The notes under the pieces are model-generated. The model was not told the origin of the DNA. It ran no database searches and worked only from the letters and a program-made list of their open reading frames with translations. Shown one piece after another: positions 45,953 to 58,229 of a stretch of DNA of 64,000 nucleotides. Origin of the DNA: Anadara kagoshimensis (taxonomy: Eukaryota > Mollusca > Bivalvia > Arcoida > Arcidae); assembly GCA_021292105.1 (NCBI GenBank), contig CM037870.1:9149558-9213557 (forward strand), given 5' to 3'. The translations under genes were made by a program, and so were the position numbers. Positions within the stretch are counted from its first letter, which is position 1. Every line of letters starts with the position of its first letter.

Positions 45953-46012
45953 GTGTCATGTGCTACTTTTGAATTATATTATTTCATAAAATTCAAAAGT
46001 AGCACATGACAC
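45953..46012. mobile_element. 60-bp palindromic element, ACTTTTGAA subtype
   Basis: GTGTCATGTGCTACTTTTGA answered exactly by TCAAAAGTAGCACATGACAC. Same size and outer bases as the ATACCATTTT subtype but a different inner sequence. Confidence 0.85.
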
Positions 46013-46337
46013 AAGCAATATACATTTGGTGCAACTATTTATCCTACCATATTATGTAATTACAAACGCAAACATTGTGTCATTTATGTATACCTTGTTA
46101 TAGTGGAATCGGTCAAGTGATCAAACGATAAGCCAATTATACCCATTTGACCAACCGTTAGACTACAATTGAAAACCTTCCCAATATGTGGACCATCTAT
46201 CTGAACCTGTGAAATATAATTGGTTTGACGGCCTCAACGAGCCATAGGTCTATCTGGTGTAAGCTCTCAACAATGAAATATGTCATTAAATTACATTGTT
46301 AACGCCTTTTTCCACTTAGCCACAATGAATAAAGGTT

Positions 46338-46560
46338 GACTGATTGAGTGAATGGGGCTGTATGTCTCAGTTAAATTTATTTCACTTATATCGAGACGTC
46401 ACTGGGTGTAGTACAAGAGATTGTTGCCTTTTCAATGTGTTTAGGACAATATGCATGGATGTTTCCTTAGAGTGCCACGCCCACTGTAACTATCGGTTTA
46501 AATACGGTTTCTTCCGGAGAAACCCAAGAATACGAGATATGAACGCGGATGTACAATTAC
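46338..46560 (-). mobile_element. SINE, 3' part and body
   Basis: The minus strand contains CGATATAAGTGAAATAAATT with the preceding GACGTCTC, and body motifs; it is the inverse tail type of 1948-2280. Head not recognised. Confidence 0.55.
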
Positions 46561-47011
46561 TTGAACCGTAAGAAATTTATAACATACTAAATCAGATACC
46601 ATAACCCAACTCAAAGTGTATCACGCATTTGATAAATAAATAAATTTGCAGTTCATAGATGAGTTTATTTAAAATATGTCTTGTTTTTATCAAGAAAATA
46701 ATTTTTATAACTTAACTTGGCGTATGCTGGAGTAGATAAGAACGGTAAAATATCATAAAAATTCTAAGCAGACATCTAGATTTTATAAAACCAACTATCA
46801 ACATTATATCTATATGTAAAATTTTACTTAGAATTTAAATTTGATAGGAGTTGATTTTGTCTAGCATAAATTTAAAAATTATTTGGCGATATTACTGAGT
46901 AAAATTTAAACATACTAAGTTAAAGATTTAGATTTTCTGGCAAATGGTTCTTGTAATAGTATGACTTGTTGGAAGTAAAGTAATTACATTGCGTTTAAGA
47001 TTGCATATTTA

Positions 47012-47228
47012 CAGTACAGGCTTGTCGAAAGTTTAACACTGAGCTTAGTCAAGTAGGCGAAACTCGGCTGTCTAGTAACCGATATATGGAAAGCTAGTGA
47101 CTGACCAACTGTTGACAGAAAGATATAGCATTTGTCAAAAAAGTTGTTATGATATAGCTAACGAATGGTGGAGATGAACAGTCGATTCATAACTCAATAC
47201 TTAACTTTCGACAGGTTGGTATTGTGCA
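47012..47228. mobile_element. MITE with CAGTACAGnCnTGTCGAAAG ends, copy 1
   Basis: CAGTACAGGCTTGTCGAAAG left; CTTTCGACAGGTTGGTATTG right; left flank TA. About 217 bp. Confidence 0.75.
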
Positions 47229-47699
47229 ATACACTCGAATAGTGACCATCATCCTTTCTTCTCAAAATCTCGGTATTTCTATAGACATTATGCATATGCA
47301 TAGTATTATACAGCAGGATAATGAAAAACGGAATATGTTCGCGACATTTTATTTTCGCGAGATCCGGTATTTCGAGTTATTGACGTTCACATTATTTATC
47401 ATAGTCCGGTAACAGTCGGTGCAAATGCAAGCGAATCGTGTCAAAATTAACATAAGCGAATAATATGAAAATATAATACATCTATTCGCAATCGTCTTAT
47501 TTTCGCGTATTTTCACTCTCGTGAATTTACGTGATAATAAAACAAACGCTGAGTTTTCCGCCTACACAGAATTGCATGATACAAAATATACAAAAATTGT
47601 TGAAACAAGCTGCGTATAACTCGGGTTCTCGGTGTGGTCGAGATTTTTCTACCCGGTGACATTCTATTATTCTTTGTCATCACGTAGTTCAGTTGTGAT

Positions 47700-47938
47700 A
47701 GGATATTTCTAAGAACAATCTTTGTGATTTATATCTAAGAACAATTTTTGTAATTTATTTCTAAGAACAATTTTGTAATATATTTCTAAGAACAATTTTG
47801 TAATTTATTTCTAAGAACAATTTTGTAATTTATTTCTAAGAACAATTTTGTAATATATTTCTAAGAACAATTTTGTAATTTATTTCTAAGAACAATTTTT
47901 GTAATTTATTTCTAAGAACAATTTTGTAATTTATTTCG
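47700..47938. repeat. 26-bp tandem array
   Basis: TATTTCTAAGAACAATTTTG then TAATTT, about nine units with one-base length differences. Confidence 0.93.
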
Positions 47939-47939
47939 G

Positions 47940-49475
47940 AATCAATAGTCAAAATACTCCTTCGAGAAAACAGAGTATTTATTACCGGTGTTTCATCAGA
48001 CACAGCGTTGGTGTGCAGTGTCGAGCAAAGAACTTAAAATAGCTATTGTCATTTCCATACTGCTAAAGTGATACCACTGGAGACTTCTAGAGTTTAAATT
48101 ACAAATAATTTGTATGATTGATATGGGTTAGTTAAGCATTACGTAACTTTTGGTCTCTAAAACGGAAATCAATCGTTTATGTGGCCATAAAGGCAGTGAA
48201 AATGGGAAATATGATGTCCAGTTCAGCCCCAGGGTTGTCAATCAACGCCCTGGCTTTTAGAGGCTTTCTGTAATCCAAACCGTCTTATAATTGAATGATG
48301 ATTGATTGATACTTAATATAGATCATATGTTTTAATTCAGTTACATCTTGATGAATAATACTTGTTGTTTATCATTGATAAGGATTGTAGCAAATTAATT
48401 ATCATATCTGTTGGCTATTCGATCTAATATTGTTCGTACGTATTTGTCGATGAGTTATTATGTAATGTAGATAAGTAGACATACAAGCAGCTAAGCTAAA
48501 CAAAATTTCTGATTATTTCGGATTGTTTATTAAGCTTCAATAGTTTAAATTTATCTATTTAGTGTGATATGTCGTTTTCGAGTTGAGAACATCACCCAGA
48601 TACTTGTGTTAATGAGGCAATGCCTTCGTTGCTGTCATGTGATAATTTTGAAAGCATTAATTAAAATCAGCACACGTTGTTGCAGTTATATAAAATCATA
48701 GGTTATGTTTTGTTGATAAATGTGGGAATTAGGTTTTAGCAGATGGTATTTCTTTGATTCCATTGTTTTGCATGAAGCCGTCTTCATAAGCAGACTGAAA
48801 TAATTTTCCAAAACACACGTGTTATGTCTTAAAAGGGGAGGGTAGAAGGTAAAGAATTGTAGATTCGAACACTAAGCTCACTGTCATGCAACAATGTTGC
48901 AAAACAAGTACCTATGTATATGCAAACGGAATAATGCATGTTAAGTCCTAACATATAAGTAGATAGAAAGTAATGAAAAACTATTCAAACATTAACCCCA
49001 TGCAATGCAACTATGTTTCAAAACATTTAACCTTCTTCTAGTATTAATAATATTGATGTCATAATTAACATGTTGTTTGCAAACAAAGAAAACGTTTCTT
49101 AATTTGGCTACATCAGTAATAGCTAATGATGAAATATGGTAATGTTATATGTCCATTTATTTACAACTACAATGTAATTTAAACCGTCCACAATCACATA
49201 ACATATAGTTTCCCTAAGACCCGTGAACTCGAGGATTACCAAATGTTTATATCAATGTCCAAAACATGTTTATTGGACTTTAAAGGCATTTTCGGGTTTT
49301 TTCATTGCGCACCGAATCCGCGCATCCAGGGGCTACAACTCTGTTTACGTTATTGTCTGTGTAAGTGGTGCGACATTTCAAATGAAGGGATATACTAGCA
49401 GTAGACCGTAGCAACTGTAAACATCCGGCTTTCTTTTAATCAGTATTCGGCAATATAAATCATAAAATTATTGAT
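47940..49475. other. Non-genic stretch
   Basis: AT-rich; no exon, RNA gene or known repeat recognised. Confidence 0.5.
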
Positions 49476-49479
49476 CAAA

Positions 49480-49536
49480 ATGCCTCTTAGAAGAAGAGGA
49501 CGGTTTATTAAAGTATCGGATAAGAAAAGGCGAGAA
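49480..49536 (+). CDS. Possible first coding exon, unrecognised
   Basis: ATG in good context (AAAATGCC) opens MPLRRRGRFIKVSDKKRRE, a strongly basic peptide, and the frame meets a GTATGT donor at 49537. Codon content looks less random than its surroundings. I cannot assign it to a family and no second exon joins it convincingly; a strong acceptor at 51035 (TTTCAG|ACAGAGAGA) would continue it for 29 codons to a stop. Confidence 0.2.
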
Positions 49537-51369
49537 GTATGTTCAGCCCGCATGATTCAAATCCAACTGTTGTGGAACCCGAACGTACTTCTCAACCACT
49601 AGCTTCAAAATCATTAAATGATATCTATTACAGTAAACATAAACAAATGGAAACCATACAACGGTGAATTGTCCAAATTTCATCACAACGTTGTAGCAAT
49701 AGGTTATATCTATCTTGTGTAATCCAAAACGAAAAACGGTACGGTCTATAATGCGAGTATTACTAGCACAGATGCACAAAATGTAAACTTACCATGGTAT
49801 AGAGTTTTCTGTCTTTGACCATACCACAAAGTAGTGGAAATTTATGTAAGTTCCAAGAGATATTAGAATGTTAATATGGTTGAACAAAACTGTTCTGTTT
49901 TGTTCTTTTCATTGGAGTTTTTGAAATCTTAAATATTCACAGATATTTTTTACGATAATTATGAATCTATTTTTAATATTCAGATTATAAAACAAAGATT
50001 AATATTGTAAATTATATGTAAAAATATACTTTGTTTTGCTTTGTTTTGTGTATTATCTTGAATCTGATGCTAATATTTGAATTAACTGAAGAGAGAAAAC
50101 CTTTTGGGGATTTTTTTTTTTTTCATTTTTTTTCAATGGAAAATTTGAAAAAATCATGGGGGTAGGGATAATTTTTTATTTTTAAATCCTAAAATATCCT
50201 GGTGACCTATCAATTTTTCTTTATTTTTGTGAAGTATATAGTCTGGTTAAGCTTTTGGCAGATTTTGAAAAGATTTCGAATGGTAGATTTTTTTTTATAC
50301 ATGAAAATGTATGGAATTTTTGTGAAAAAGGCGGTAAAATGAGCACTATCTCCAATGTATTTTTTACCAATTATTTTAATAAATGTGTATTGAACTGCCA
50401 ACTTTGACATTTTTTAACATGTTAAATATGGGTATGATGTATTTTTGCTGTTTATAACATTTTAATGAATTTTTTTAGTTTGTTTGAGGTTGATTTTTCA
50501 CTTATACCGATTTTTGGGTAAAAATGCAAAATCCTTGAAATACTGCATATATTGAACAAGAGTTGTTGAAAAATTACATGCGGTGACCTACCATTATTTT
50601 TGCATATTTTTGTTTACATGTTCATATAGAACAAACAGTGAAAAAATTAGCTTGTTTTGAATGGTGGTTCTATTTCATAGCATATGCCTTTAACAGATTT
50701 TTATTGAATATCGGCTTTCAAGGTGAAACAAGGTGCCATTTTTCCATTTTTCATGAAGAAAGTGTTTTCGTTTTTGTCTGCTGAATGTTGCTGTTTCATT
50801 ATTAATAGCTGTGTATATGCCGTGTTTTTCTGAGTACTCTAAAATCGATGCTGTTTATGACTTCTCACTGAGCTGTGATGATGTTTATGATTTGTGGTTA
50901 ATATTATATTAAGATTATTGAATTATTGTGTGAATTTTCAACAGTTCAGTAGATGAACAATCCTCTGTTAACTTATTGATGAAACACTTAAACACTTGAG
51001 TCGGTATTGCAATGTGTTGTTGTAATTTCAGACAGAGAGAATGTTTACTGTCCTTTACTCAATGTATCTGTTGTTCACCATTCTAAAGAATAAGGATACA
51101 GTCCATACAGACATCGTGTAGCTATATATATATATCACGCATAACACATTAATGAAGCAAAGATCTTGTGCTACGGAAGGGAAGAGTGGAGTAAGTAATG
51201 GGGTTTTACGCTCTATGGCTTTTTTTTCACTTACACTGAGGCGTTCAGTTCATGGTAATTAGAGGAAAACAGAGTGTCTGGAGCACCGACCTTTGGCAAG
51301 CGAACTTAAAAAAATGTTCTGCCACCATGCATTATTAGGATAAGCATTATTATTAGGATAAGACTCTAG

Positions 51370-51541
51370 GCATCAAGATGGTTTGTTATCTGTAAAAGCA
51401 TACGTTAGACCATTTAGCTTCCGAGGCCCTCTACGAAGAGTATTTATCACCAACAGTCATGTAAGACCAATAGGACATAACTTTCCTTTTACGGAGCAAG
51501 CGCTTCGTGATGTTTTGGATATAGAAGTTATAGAATTATAA
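51370..51541 (+). CDS. Possible last coding exon, unrecognised
   Basis: After an acceptor-like CTCTAG the + strand is open for 57 codons (HQDGLLSVKAYVRPFSFRGP, then LRRVFITNSHVRPIGHNFPF, ending DVLDIEVIEL) to a TAA, followed by AT-rich sequence with AATAAA at 51806. It has no start codon at its head, as an internal or last exon would not. The phase does not fit a direct join to 49480-49536. May equally be the end of an unknown element. Not recognised. Confidence 0.25.
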
Positions 51542-52081
51542 TCTACCAAAGAAATATTCGCCAATGTTAGATGCTATATTTATGTTTCTTTTCAAAGGTA
51601 TAAAAATGTTTTTTGCAATTTGCCTAAGCTTTCAAATCTTTTTATCGCCAGTGCACACTGTGCATTAAGCACATAATCTTTATTCTTCATAGAGTCTATT
51701 CTATAAACCAATACGATGGTTAGTTATGTATCGGAATCGTCTCTGTTATGTCTATGTTGTAATCTGTATGTGTATTCTCTGTATTGAATGTGCAATTATG
51801 AAAAAATAAACTTTACTATTTATACTACGAATTGTAGACAGTAGTATTACAAACAGGTGTAATAACCATAAATGAAAAGAAGTGCAATTTGTGGTTAGTT
51901 GTATTTACAAACAAGTTTGAATGCTATCATTACAAAAACGATCCATACTATACTGGATTGTATGGTAATGCATGTCTTACACACAACAGTTTGGACTGCA
52001 ATTTGATGTTTAAAGCAAAATATTTACATTTTTTGTTTTATTATATTAAACTCTGTTGGAGACCAAATGCAATTATAGGAG

Positions 52082-52140
52082 TGCCATATACCTTTTTTTT
52101 AATTTAATCATAAAACACATTCAAAAAATGGTATATGACA
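52082..52140. mobile_element. 59-bp palindromic element
   Basis: TGCCATATACCTTTTTTTTT answered by AAAAAATGGTATATGACA. Confidence 0.8.
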
Positions 52141-52324
52141 GGAGTATAATTACCATTGCTAAAGTGACGTCACTCATTTTTTATTATGCATATATACACG
52201 TGATGTCATTGATTGGCTCTTCTGGTAATTGGAAATACACTATAAACGTTATTTCTAGACCGTTCAATTGTTAATTGGAAAAGATAGTATCTAACATTAT
52301 TCTGGATAAAAGTTCCTGTTTCTT

Positions 52325-52455
52325 GTTCCTTTCTTTCTTAATTTTGATTTCACACGTGACGGGTGTAGATAGCTAAACAGGAGGTGCTTACATTTTCGAG
52401 CACCCGACCTCACTTCCCTTGTGAACACCGTATTTAAATAAACTTGTCAGTTTTT
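52325..52455 (+). mobile_element. YIDD-RT element 3' tail
   Basis: TTGATTTCACACGTGACGGG, AGCTAAACAGGAGGTGCTTA and CGAGCACCCGACCTCACTTC in family order; it is cut by the inverted-repeat element that follows. Confidence 0.75.
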
Positions 52456-52470
52456 GATTGCAATTGATGG

Positions 52471-52598
52471 ATCGTCAGCCACGCCCACAATGTTCCGACA
52501 AAGGCCGCCATCACGGTACCAAAGCAGTATCACGACATCTTATGACGTACTAGTGTCAATGACTTTATTAAACGACGCAATTCAGGCTGAGTTTTCAT

Positions 52599-52636
<38 letters not shown>

Positions 52637-52691
52637 GTGTCATTCAACCATGCCAGGCCTTTGTCGGAACATTCTGTGCGTGGCCAGCGAT
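52471..52691. mobile_element. 221-bp inverted-repeat element with poly(T) core
   Basis: ATCGTCAGCCACGCCCACAA, TGTTCCGACAAAGGCC on the left is answered by GGCCTTTGTCGGAACATTCT, GTGCGTGGCCAGCGAT on the right. About 34 T occupy 52601-52635. A second piece of retroelement tail resumes downstream. Confidence 0.75.
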
Positions 52692-52737
52692 ACGTCAATT
52701 TGAACATATACCGATATGTTTATTCTTCATTTCTTAT

Positions 52738-52860
52738 GCTTACCTTTCCGGAGCACCCAATCTCACTTTCCTGGTTGAAAGTCACGTTTTTAACAAATTT
52801 TGCCAGCTTTGGAATGGGATTTGAATGTGTACCAATATTTTTCGTTTTTTTTTCCATCTC
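52738..52860 (+). mobile_element. YIDD-RT element 3' tail, diverged
   Basis: TGCTTACCTTTCCGGAGCAC, CTCACTTTCCTGG and a drifted terminus. It may be the other part of the copy at 52325 or a separate insert. Confidence 0.6.
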
Positions 52861-52869
52861 GTCTATGAA

Positions 52870-54940
52870 TCCAATCAGTTTGAACTAAGTGGTGCGAGTA
52901 CAAAGATCAAATGGGTTTGCTGCACTCAATGCATTATATGTTTTAGAAAGTTTGACAGTTAGTGACACTTAAAAATAAACTGTGGGAAATTATTGTGAGG
53001 TCAAACAAGTTCAAAGTGTCTATATTGTCATAAAGTCCATGGGTGTTAAACTCCGATACTGTTTAATTTATAAAATGGTACATTTCATTTAAATTTGTGT
53101 GCCACAGACAATTTTCAGATTCGTAAAATGGAACTTACTTTGACAAGAACACACGACAAGACAAAAAGTTATATAATATGTTTCTTATATATGTAATAGC
53201 ATTTTAAATTTTAAGCGTGGGCTGCAAAGAAATGTACCGAGGAGTACATTGTAATTGGCATATAAACATAGGAAATTCCGAAACACGAAACACCAATAAT
53301 CCTTAGGGAAATGTCAAACATCTTAAACTTCAACAGTTAAATAGGAGATAATTCTTTTATTGAGCACAGTAAAAGTACCTAAATTAGCAATTTAATTAAG
53401 TGACATAATATACAACCGAGAAGCTTTAGGCTTTAAGAAAAATCCTCCAAAGTACGTCTTGTACATGCTGATTGAGATTGTTGATATTCCAGAGGTATTT
53501 TATGCTTGCTGTAAAAAGGGAGCTTTGACTTTTGACTCCGTGTACGGGTCGCATGAAGATTTGCTTAGTGGAACCATAGTGAATTATTTTGCAGCTTATT
53601 ATAGGTTCAAAGTTCGAACCATTACAAAGTTTTCAACAGAGAAGCATTTGGTGTGCCCTTAACGTCCATTCATTGCAAACAACAAAAACATGAATAACAT
53701 GCCCCATACAGGCCCGATAACAAAAGGATGATTCCCAGAACGCCGAGCTATCCGCCTATAGGAATAAATACGCAAAACAACTAGGTTACACCTCTGTAGG
53801 CGCCACTACTTGAGGCAAAATATAAATAAATCTCTATGTTAATATATACGTTGCATATGACTAACATTTTTCCTTCTTATAATGACGTGTGTTGAAGCTG
53901 ACTTAACTGGTTGGTTCGCTGTCTATTTTTTAATGTTAGTATTCTGCACCAAAGTGTAGCACTTCTGTTCGAAATTGTTATTTCTCTGTTAGCCGCATGC
54001 ACAAAAACAATTTGATTTGTTTTGCGTCGTAACGCGTATATATATTGTGTCTATTGACGGCATGTCAGTGTGATTTCATACCAGAATACTTCGGTTGACA
54101 TACTTGTTTTGATAAAAGACATTCTTGGAAGTGTGCTGTTAGAACCATTTGTGCTGCAGAGACAATTCTTGACACCTGTGAAGCAGTTTTCAGACCACGT
54201 AGTATTGCTAAGAGTTCATGAGAAAGACCAGCTCAAAACTTTGTCAAAAGCAGTCCTGGCGCAAAGCTTTTAGATCTTATAACAGTGTTGTGGACTTTAA
54301 TAATATAACCTTTGTTACACGATTATCAAATTGCTGAATGCTAAGTCCAGTCAATCTATAATAATCATCATCAAAAAGGCCAATTGGATCATGAAAATCA
54401 TTTTTTCTACTTTTACTATCAAGGATTCTTATTCGGAGATCGAGTAATGATTCGGTGATTTCCGATGTATGTAGACTTGAAACTTTTTTTCTTCTTTAAA
54501 GCATCAACTACTACCGAAGGTTTTGTATTTTATCCAGATAAATAATTACAGCATATGCGAATACCAGATGGTACAATGATACCTTATTTGACGAAAATGT
54601 CAATTCTTGCCTTAATTAGTGCAATTTTTATGGGAAATACTTATTCTTTGAAAATAAAGCAAATGACATTTGATTTGCCGCAACTCAAAATGAGTAGGTC
54701 TGTAGTCTCTTCGAGGTTCAGCTAGCGATTTTTATCACATATGAAACCTACCACGATTTTTCATCTATGACCTTGTCGTGCAAAAAGTTGTCATGTTTTG
54801 GCATTTTGTTTATTAGTATGTGTTCATCGAAAACGATACACGCGGAAAATGATAGTAGCTTCAGGCTTTTACGCTATAATTATGTATATAATATATTTTT
54901 AAATTTTGAATCCTATTGGCGGATTGAGAATCATCCTTTA
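52870..54940. other. Non-genic stretch
   Basis: No supported exon. A 67-codon + strand frame at 54070-54273 (DILVLIKDILGSVLLEPFVL) looks somewhat protein-like but has no homologue I recognise and begins at GTG. Confidence 0.45.
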
Positions 54941-54946
54941 CAATAT

Positions 54947-55205
54947 TAGTGAAATCACAGTATATAGGTTTTTCTGAAAGTTATGATATAATGTGTGTTT
55001 TTGAATAAATACAGTAAAGACATGACGACAGTTTATCACTTGTTGCCTATTCGACAGCTCATGTCAGTCCCAAGTTGCTTAGTGAAATCACAATATTAAG
55101 GTTTTTCGGAAAAGCTATGATATAATGTGTTTTTTAATAAATAAAGTAAAGACCTGACGATAGTTTATCATTTGGTGTCTTATCAACTGGTCATGTCAGT
55201 CCCTC
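54947..55205. repeat. 133-bp tandem duplication
   Basis: TAGTGAAATCACAnTAT... through CATGTCAGTCCC occurs at 54947-55075 and 55080-55203. Confidence 0.85.
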
Positions 55206-55450
55206 ATTGCTTTTACACATCCGCTTTTCGGTCACTAGTTATTATATATACATATCTCAGCAACACGGCAGCCGAGCTACAGCTCATTTTTGTTGGTTCA
55301 TTCATCAGGTCTGGACTGTACTGCTTACAATAATTAAACGTTTATTGTCGCCTCAATTTCGTTTACATATTTGGTACACAATTAGGTATTAATTATGACA
55401 TAGACTTGACCACATCGAAGCTTCCAAGATTCCTGTCAATAGGTCCAAGT

Positions 55451-55702
55451 CCCAGTTTCACAATCATTCCTTAGCTAAGATTGTCCTTAACTTAAATCTT
55501 GTAAAATTTCAAATCATCATAATTTTGTTAATTTTCAAGATATTCAGGAATTTAAGGTGTTATTTTTAAGATATCTTCAAGATTAAAACATTTGCATTAG
55601 TTATGACAAAAATATTCATCAGTAGTTTCAAAAAGAGATTACCAAAATTTGCTAAATTTAAGTTGAGGAAATCTTAGCTAAGGAATTATTGCGAAACTGG
55701 GG
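55451..55702. mobile_element. MITE with ~40-bp inverted ends, copy 2
   Basis: CCCAGTTTCACAATCATTCC and GGAATTATTGCGAAACTGGG; the interior matches 42422-42675 throughout. Confidence 0.85.
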
Positions 55703-56287
55703 CCAGTTATTGTAACTAAGATCAGATTCATTCTAATCTATAGTGTGTACTTTATAAGTTTTGTTGAGTACAGGCAAACGATAAGGACAATTTATTACTC
55801 TGAAAAAACAAACCAAGAACAAAAAACAAAAACAAAGTTCGAAAAATAACAGGTGTGCAAAGACATCATAAATAAAGATGTTTTGGATAATATTTGAAAT
55901 TCAAGGACGTAAAGATAAAGGTGTAAATACGAAAAGTGAATGTTTGACTTTGATGGGTTTTAGAGTTCATTTTATGCATTATATATATAATTACTAGATT
56001 ACATTAACAAATGTATATCAAACAAACAATAAATTGTAATCTGTTCCTAAATACATATCACAATTAATGTCTGCGGGTAAGCGGTTTTGTTGCTTCGTTG
56101 AATTAAGTCTAGACACTGGTTGATGTTTAAGGATCTTAAAAGTCCATTGTACAAACTGTATACAATTTTGTCAAGTCATAAGTTAATAGTGTCTCAATAT
56201 ATGCTTATCTTGATTATTTTTTCTTATTGTCAATTATCTTTTTCTAAGCAGCAATATACTTTAATATAGCTTTTCCTTATGGTATAT

Positions 56288-56418
56288 TTCTTACCCTTCC
56301 GGAGCACCCGGTCTCACTTCTCTGGTGGAAGTTCACGTGTCTAGCCTGACTTGTCAGTTCCAAATTTTTACTTTACGTCTGGATTATGATTCGGACATAG
56401 ATTAGTATGTTTGTTTTT
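56288..56418 (+). mobile_element. YIDD-RT element 3' tail
   Basis: TTACCCTTCCGGAGCACCCG to GATTAGTATGTTTG; followed within ten bases by an RT-end fragment, the third head-to-tail join in the window. Confidence 0.8.
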
Positions 56419-56424
56419 ATTACT

Positions 56425-56760
56425 ACGCTATGGTAGAAGTTGAGCCCATTACGGAAACTTTTATACAACAAAACAACCTGCTAACCGATAATTGTTGACT
56501 CTGATATATTGCAAGCACAGGCTTATCAAGGTTCTCAAAAAGTTTATGACCGTCATCACAATATTGTTGGTAAGTATGATGTCTCTGTATCCAAAATTAC
56601 CCTGGTAGATATATTTGACACCCCATAGTTCCATTATCCGTGTTCCTTTCATTCTCCATTTATTTTGCTTTTACAAATGATAAATGAAGCTCGCACGCCA
56701 AGAGTTCCTTGCCCTTCCGAAGCATCCGACCTTACTTACCTCGTGGAAGGTTCTGGAAAA
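56425..56760 (+). mobile_element. YIDD-RT element 3' end, diverged
   Basis: ACGCTATGGTAGAAGTTGAG, GACCGTCATCACAATATTG, ATATATTTGACACCCCATAG and CTTACCTCGTGGAAGG. Broken. The open frame that continues to 56901 has no recognisable protein. Confidence 0.75.
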
Positions 56761-56969
56761 TGTTTGAAACTCCTTACCGGTTTTATTAGACATGCTCCTA
56801 TAGGCGATAACTACGGGGTCGTCAATTTACATAAATGCATAGAGCCCCTCGCCGTCGCCCAGCATGTTATACAGTATTGTAAACGAAAAGGAAGCGTTTA
56901 GCATGCTCTGAGGCTTATCTAAACATGTAGGCAAAGGTAGAATGTATAGGACTCATGTGAAATGTACAA

Positions 56970-57150
56970 GTCTAAAACAAACATACCAGCTCGTGTACAA
57001 ACAACAACCCCAAAGCAAAGTAAAAACTTTGAAACTGACAATTTAAGGTAAACACGTGAACATCCACCAGGGATGTGAGACAGAGTTCGCCGGAAGGGTA
57101 AGTACCTCCTGTTTAGCTAGCTACATCCGCCACGTATGTAAACAAAAATG
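56970..57150 (-). mobile_element. YIDD-RT element 3' tail
   Basis: AAACAAACATACCAGCTCGT, CCACCAGGGATGTGAG and TGTTTAGCTAGCTACATCCG on the minus strand. Confidence 0.8.
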
Positions 57151-57436
57151 AGAACGAAACAAAAAAACGAAGAAATATCTGTACAGGATTGTATTTAACA
57201 AAAAAAAATTGCGTGATAAAAAGTATTGCCGTGGATTTTGTAAAATACATTTTGGTCGTTCTATTTTTTTCTCATTTCATCTTAAAAAGAGTTTTATTTT
57301 TGAACACTACTGATAAGGAGGAATGAATGAAGTGTGACTTGATGCAAAAAAGCAAATTTAATCAAAGTAGTCATCATTTATTATTGTTTCTAATTCAGAG
57401 ACATTCTACGTAATACAACCCCATATAACTGAATTA

Positions 57437-57607
57437 CAGTACAGACCTGTCGAAAGTTAAACACTGGGCTGACTAAAAGGAGTCGAAATTCACCTTTCGA
57501 GATATGGAAACCTAGGGACCGAAAATCTGCCGAGATATAGCTAGCGGGGAGCCGATTCGGCATTGAACCAACAGTACAAGTGTTAAACCTTCGACAGGTC
57601 TGTACTG
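57437..57607. mobile_element. 171-bp MITE with CAGTACAGACCTGTCGAAAG ends, copy 2
   Basis: CAGTACAGACCTGTCGAAAG left and CTTCGACAGGTCTGTACTG right, flanked by TA on both sides, the target duplication of Tc1/mariner-type elements. More regular than the copy at 47012. Confidence 0.85.
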
Positions 57608-58023
57608 TATATTCTTCTATCAGTGTATTAAATACAGCGACAGTGGTGACGTGTGAGAAATACAGATAATGATACAAAACAAAAGACGTCAGATATATTG
57701 TATGATATGCATGCACAATATACATGTTTACGTAGACATTCTTAAAACAATCAAATTCAGAAAAACATTGATTGACAGAATGTATAGTTTAATTAAATGT
57801 AGATGCAGTTCCGTGGTGTTAAATACGTCATATCACAAACTCAGTAGGCAATAATTGTGTATTATTGTCAGAAAAATATTATTGTCTAAATTTGCTGTTA
57901 GCTAAAATCTTAAATTCCAAAAAAATTAAGGCATACTACCCCATACAAAGTATTACCTTAGCTGAATTTGGTAAAATATATTTTAGTCTTTTGGATAACT
58001 TTTCATCATCTTGAAAATCATTT

Positions 58024-58098
58024 TTGGTTTCACAATTTTGGTCCAAGCACTTGTATTTCGAAACGGCGTCTAGTGCTGTAAAATTAAAACTGGTATAA
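58024..58098. repeat. Left arm of a 3.2-kb-apart inverted repeat
   Basis: GGTTTCACAATTTTGGTCCA...CTAGTGCTGTAAAATTAAAA matches 61245-61335 in inverse orientation over about 75-90 bp. Confidence 0.7.
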
Positions 58099-58229
58099 TA
58101 TGTAATTCAAGATGTTATAGAGAAACAAACAATGACTAGGGTCAACAAAACACGTAACACAAACACATATAAATGAAATATACAGTGTAATAGTAAAATA
58201 AATACAGTACATTACTATTAAACTGTATA

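Noticed and set aside
47700-47938. CRISPR-like short repeats
   Set aside because: The 26-bp units abut each other with no spacers.
54070-54273. 67-codon + strand frame
   Set aside because: Starts at GTG, no recognised homology, no convincing splice sites; kept only as a note.
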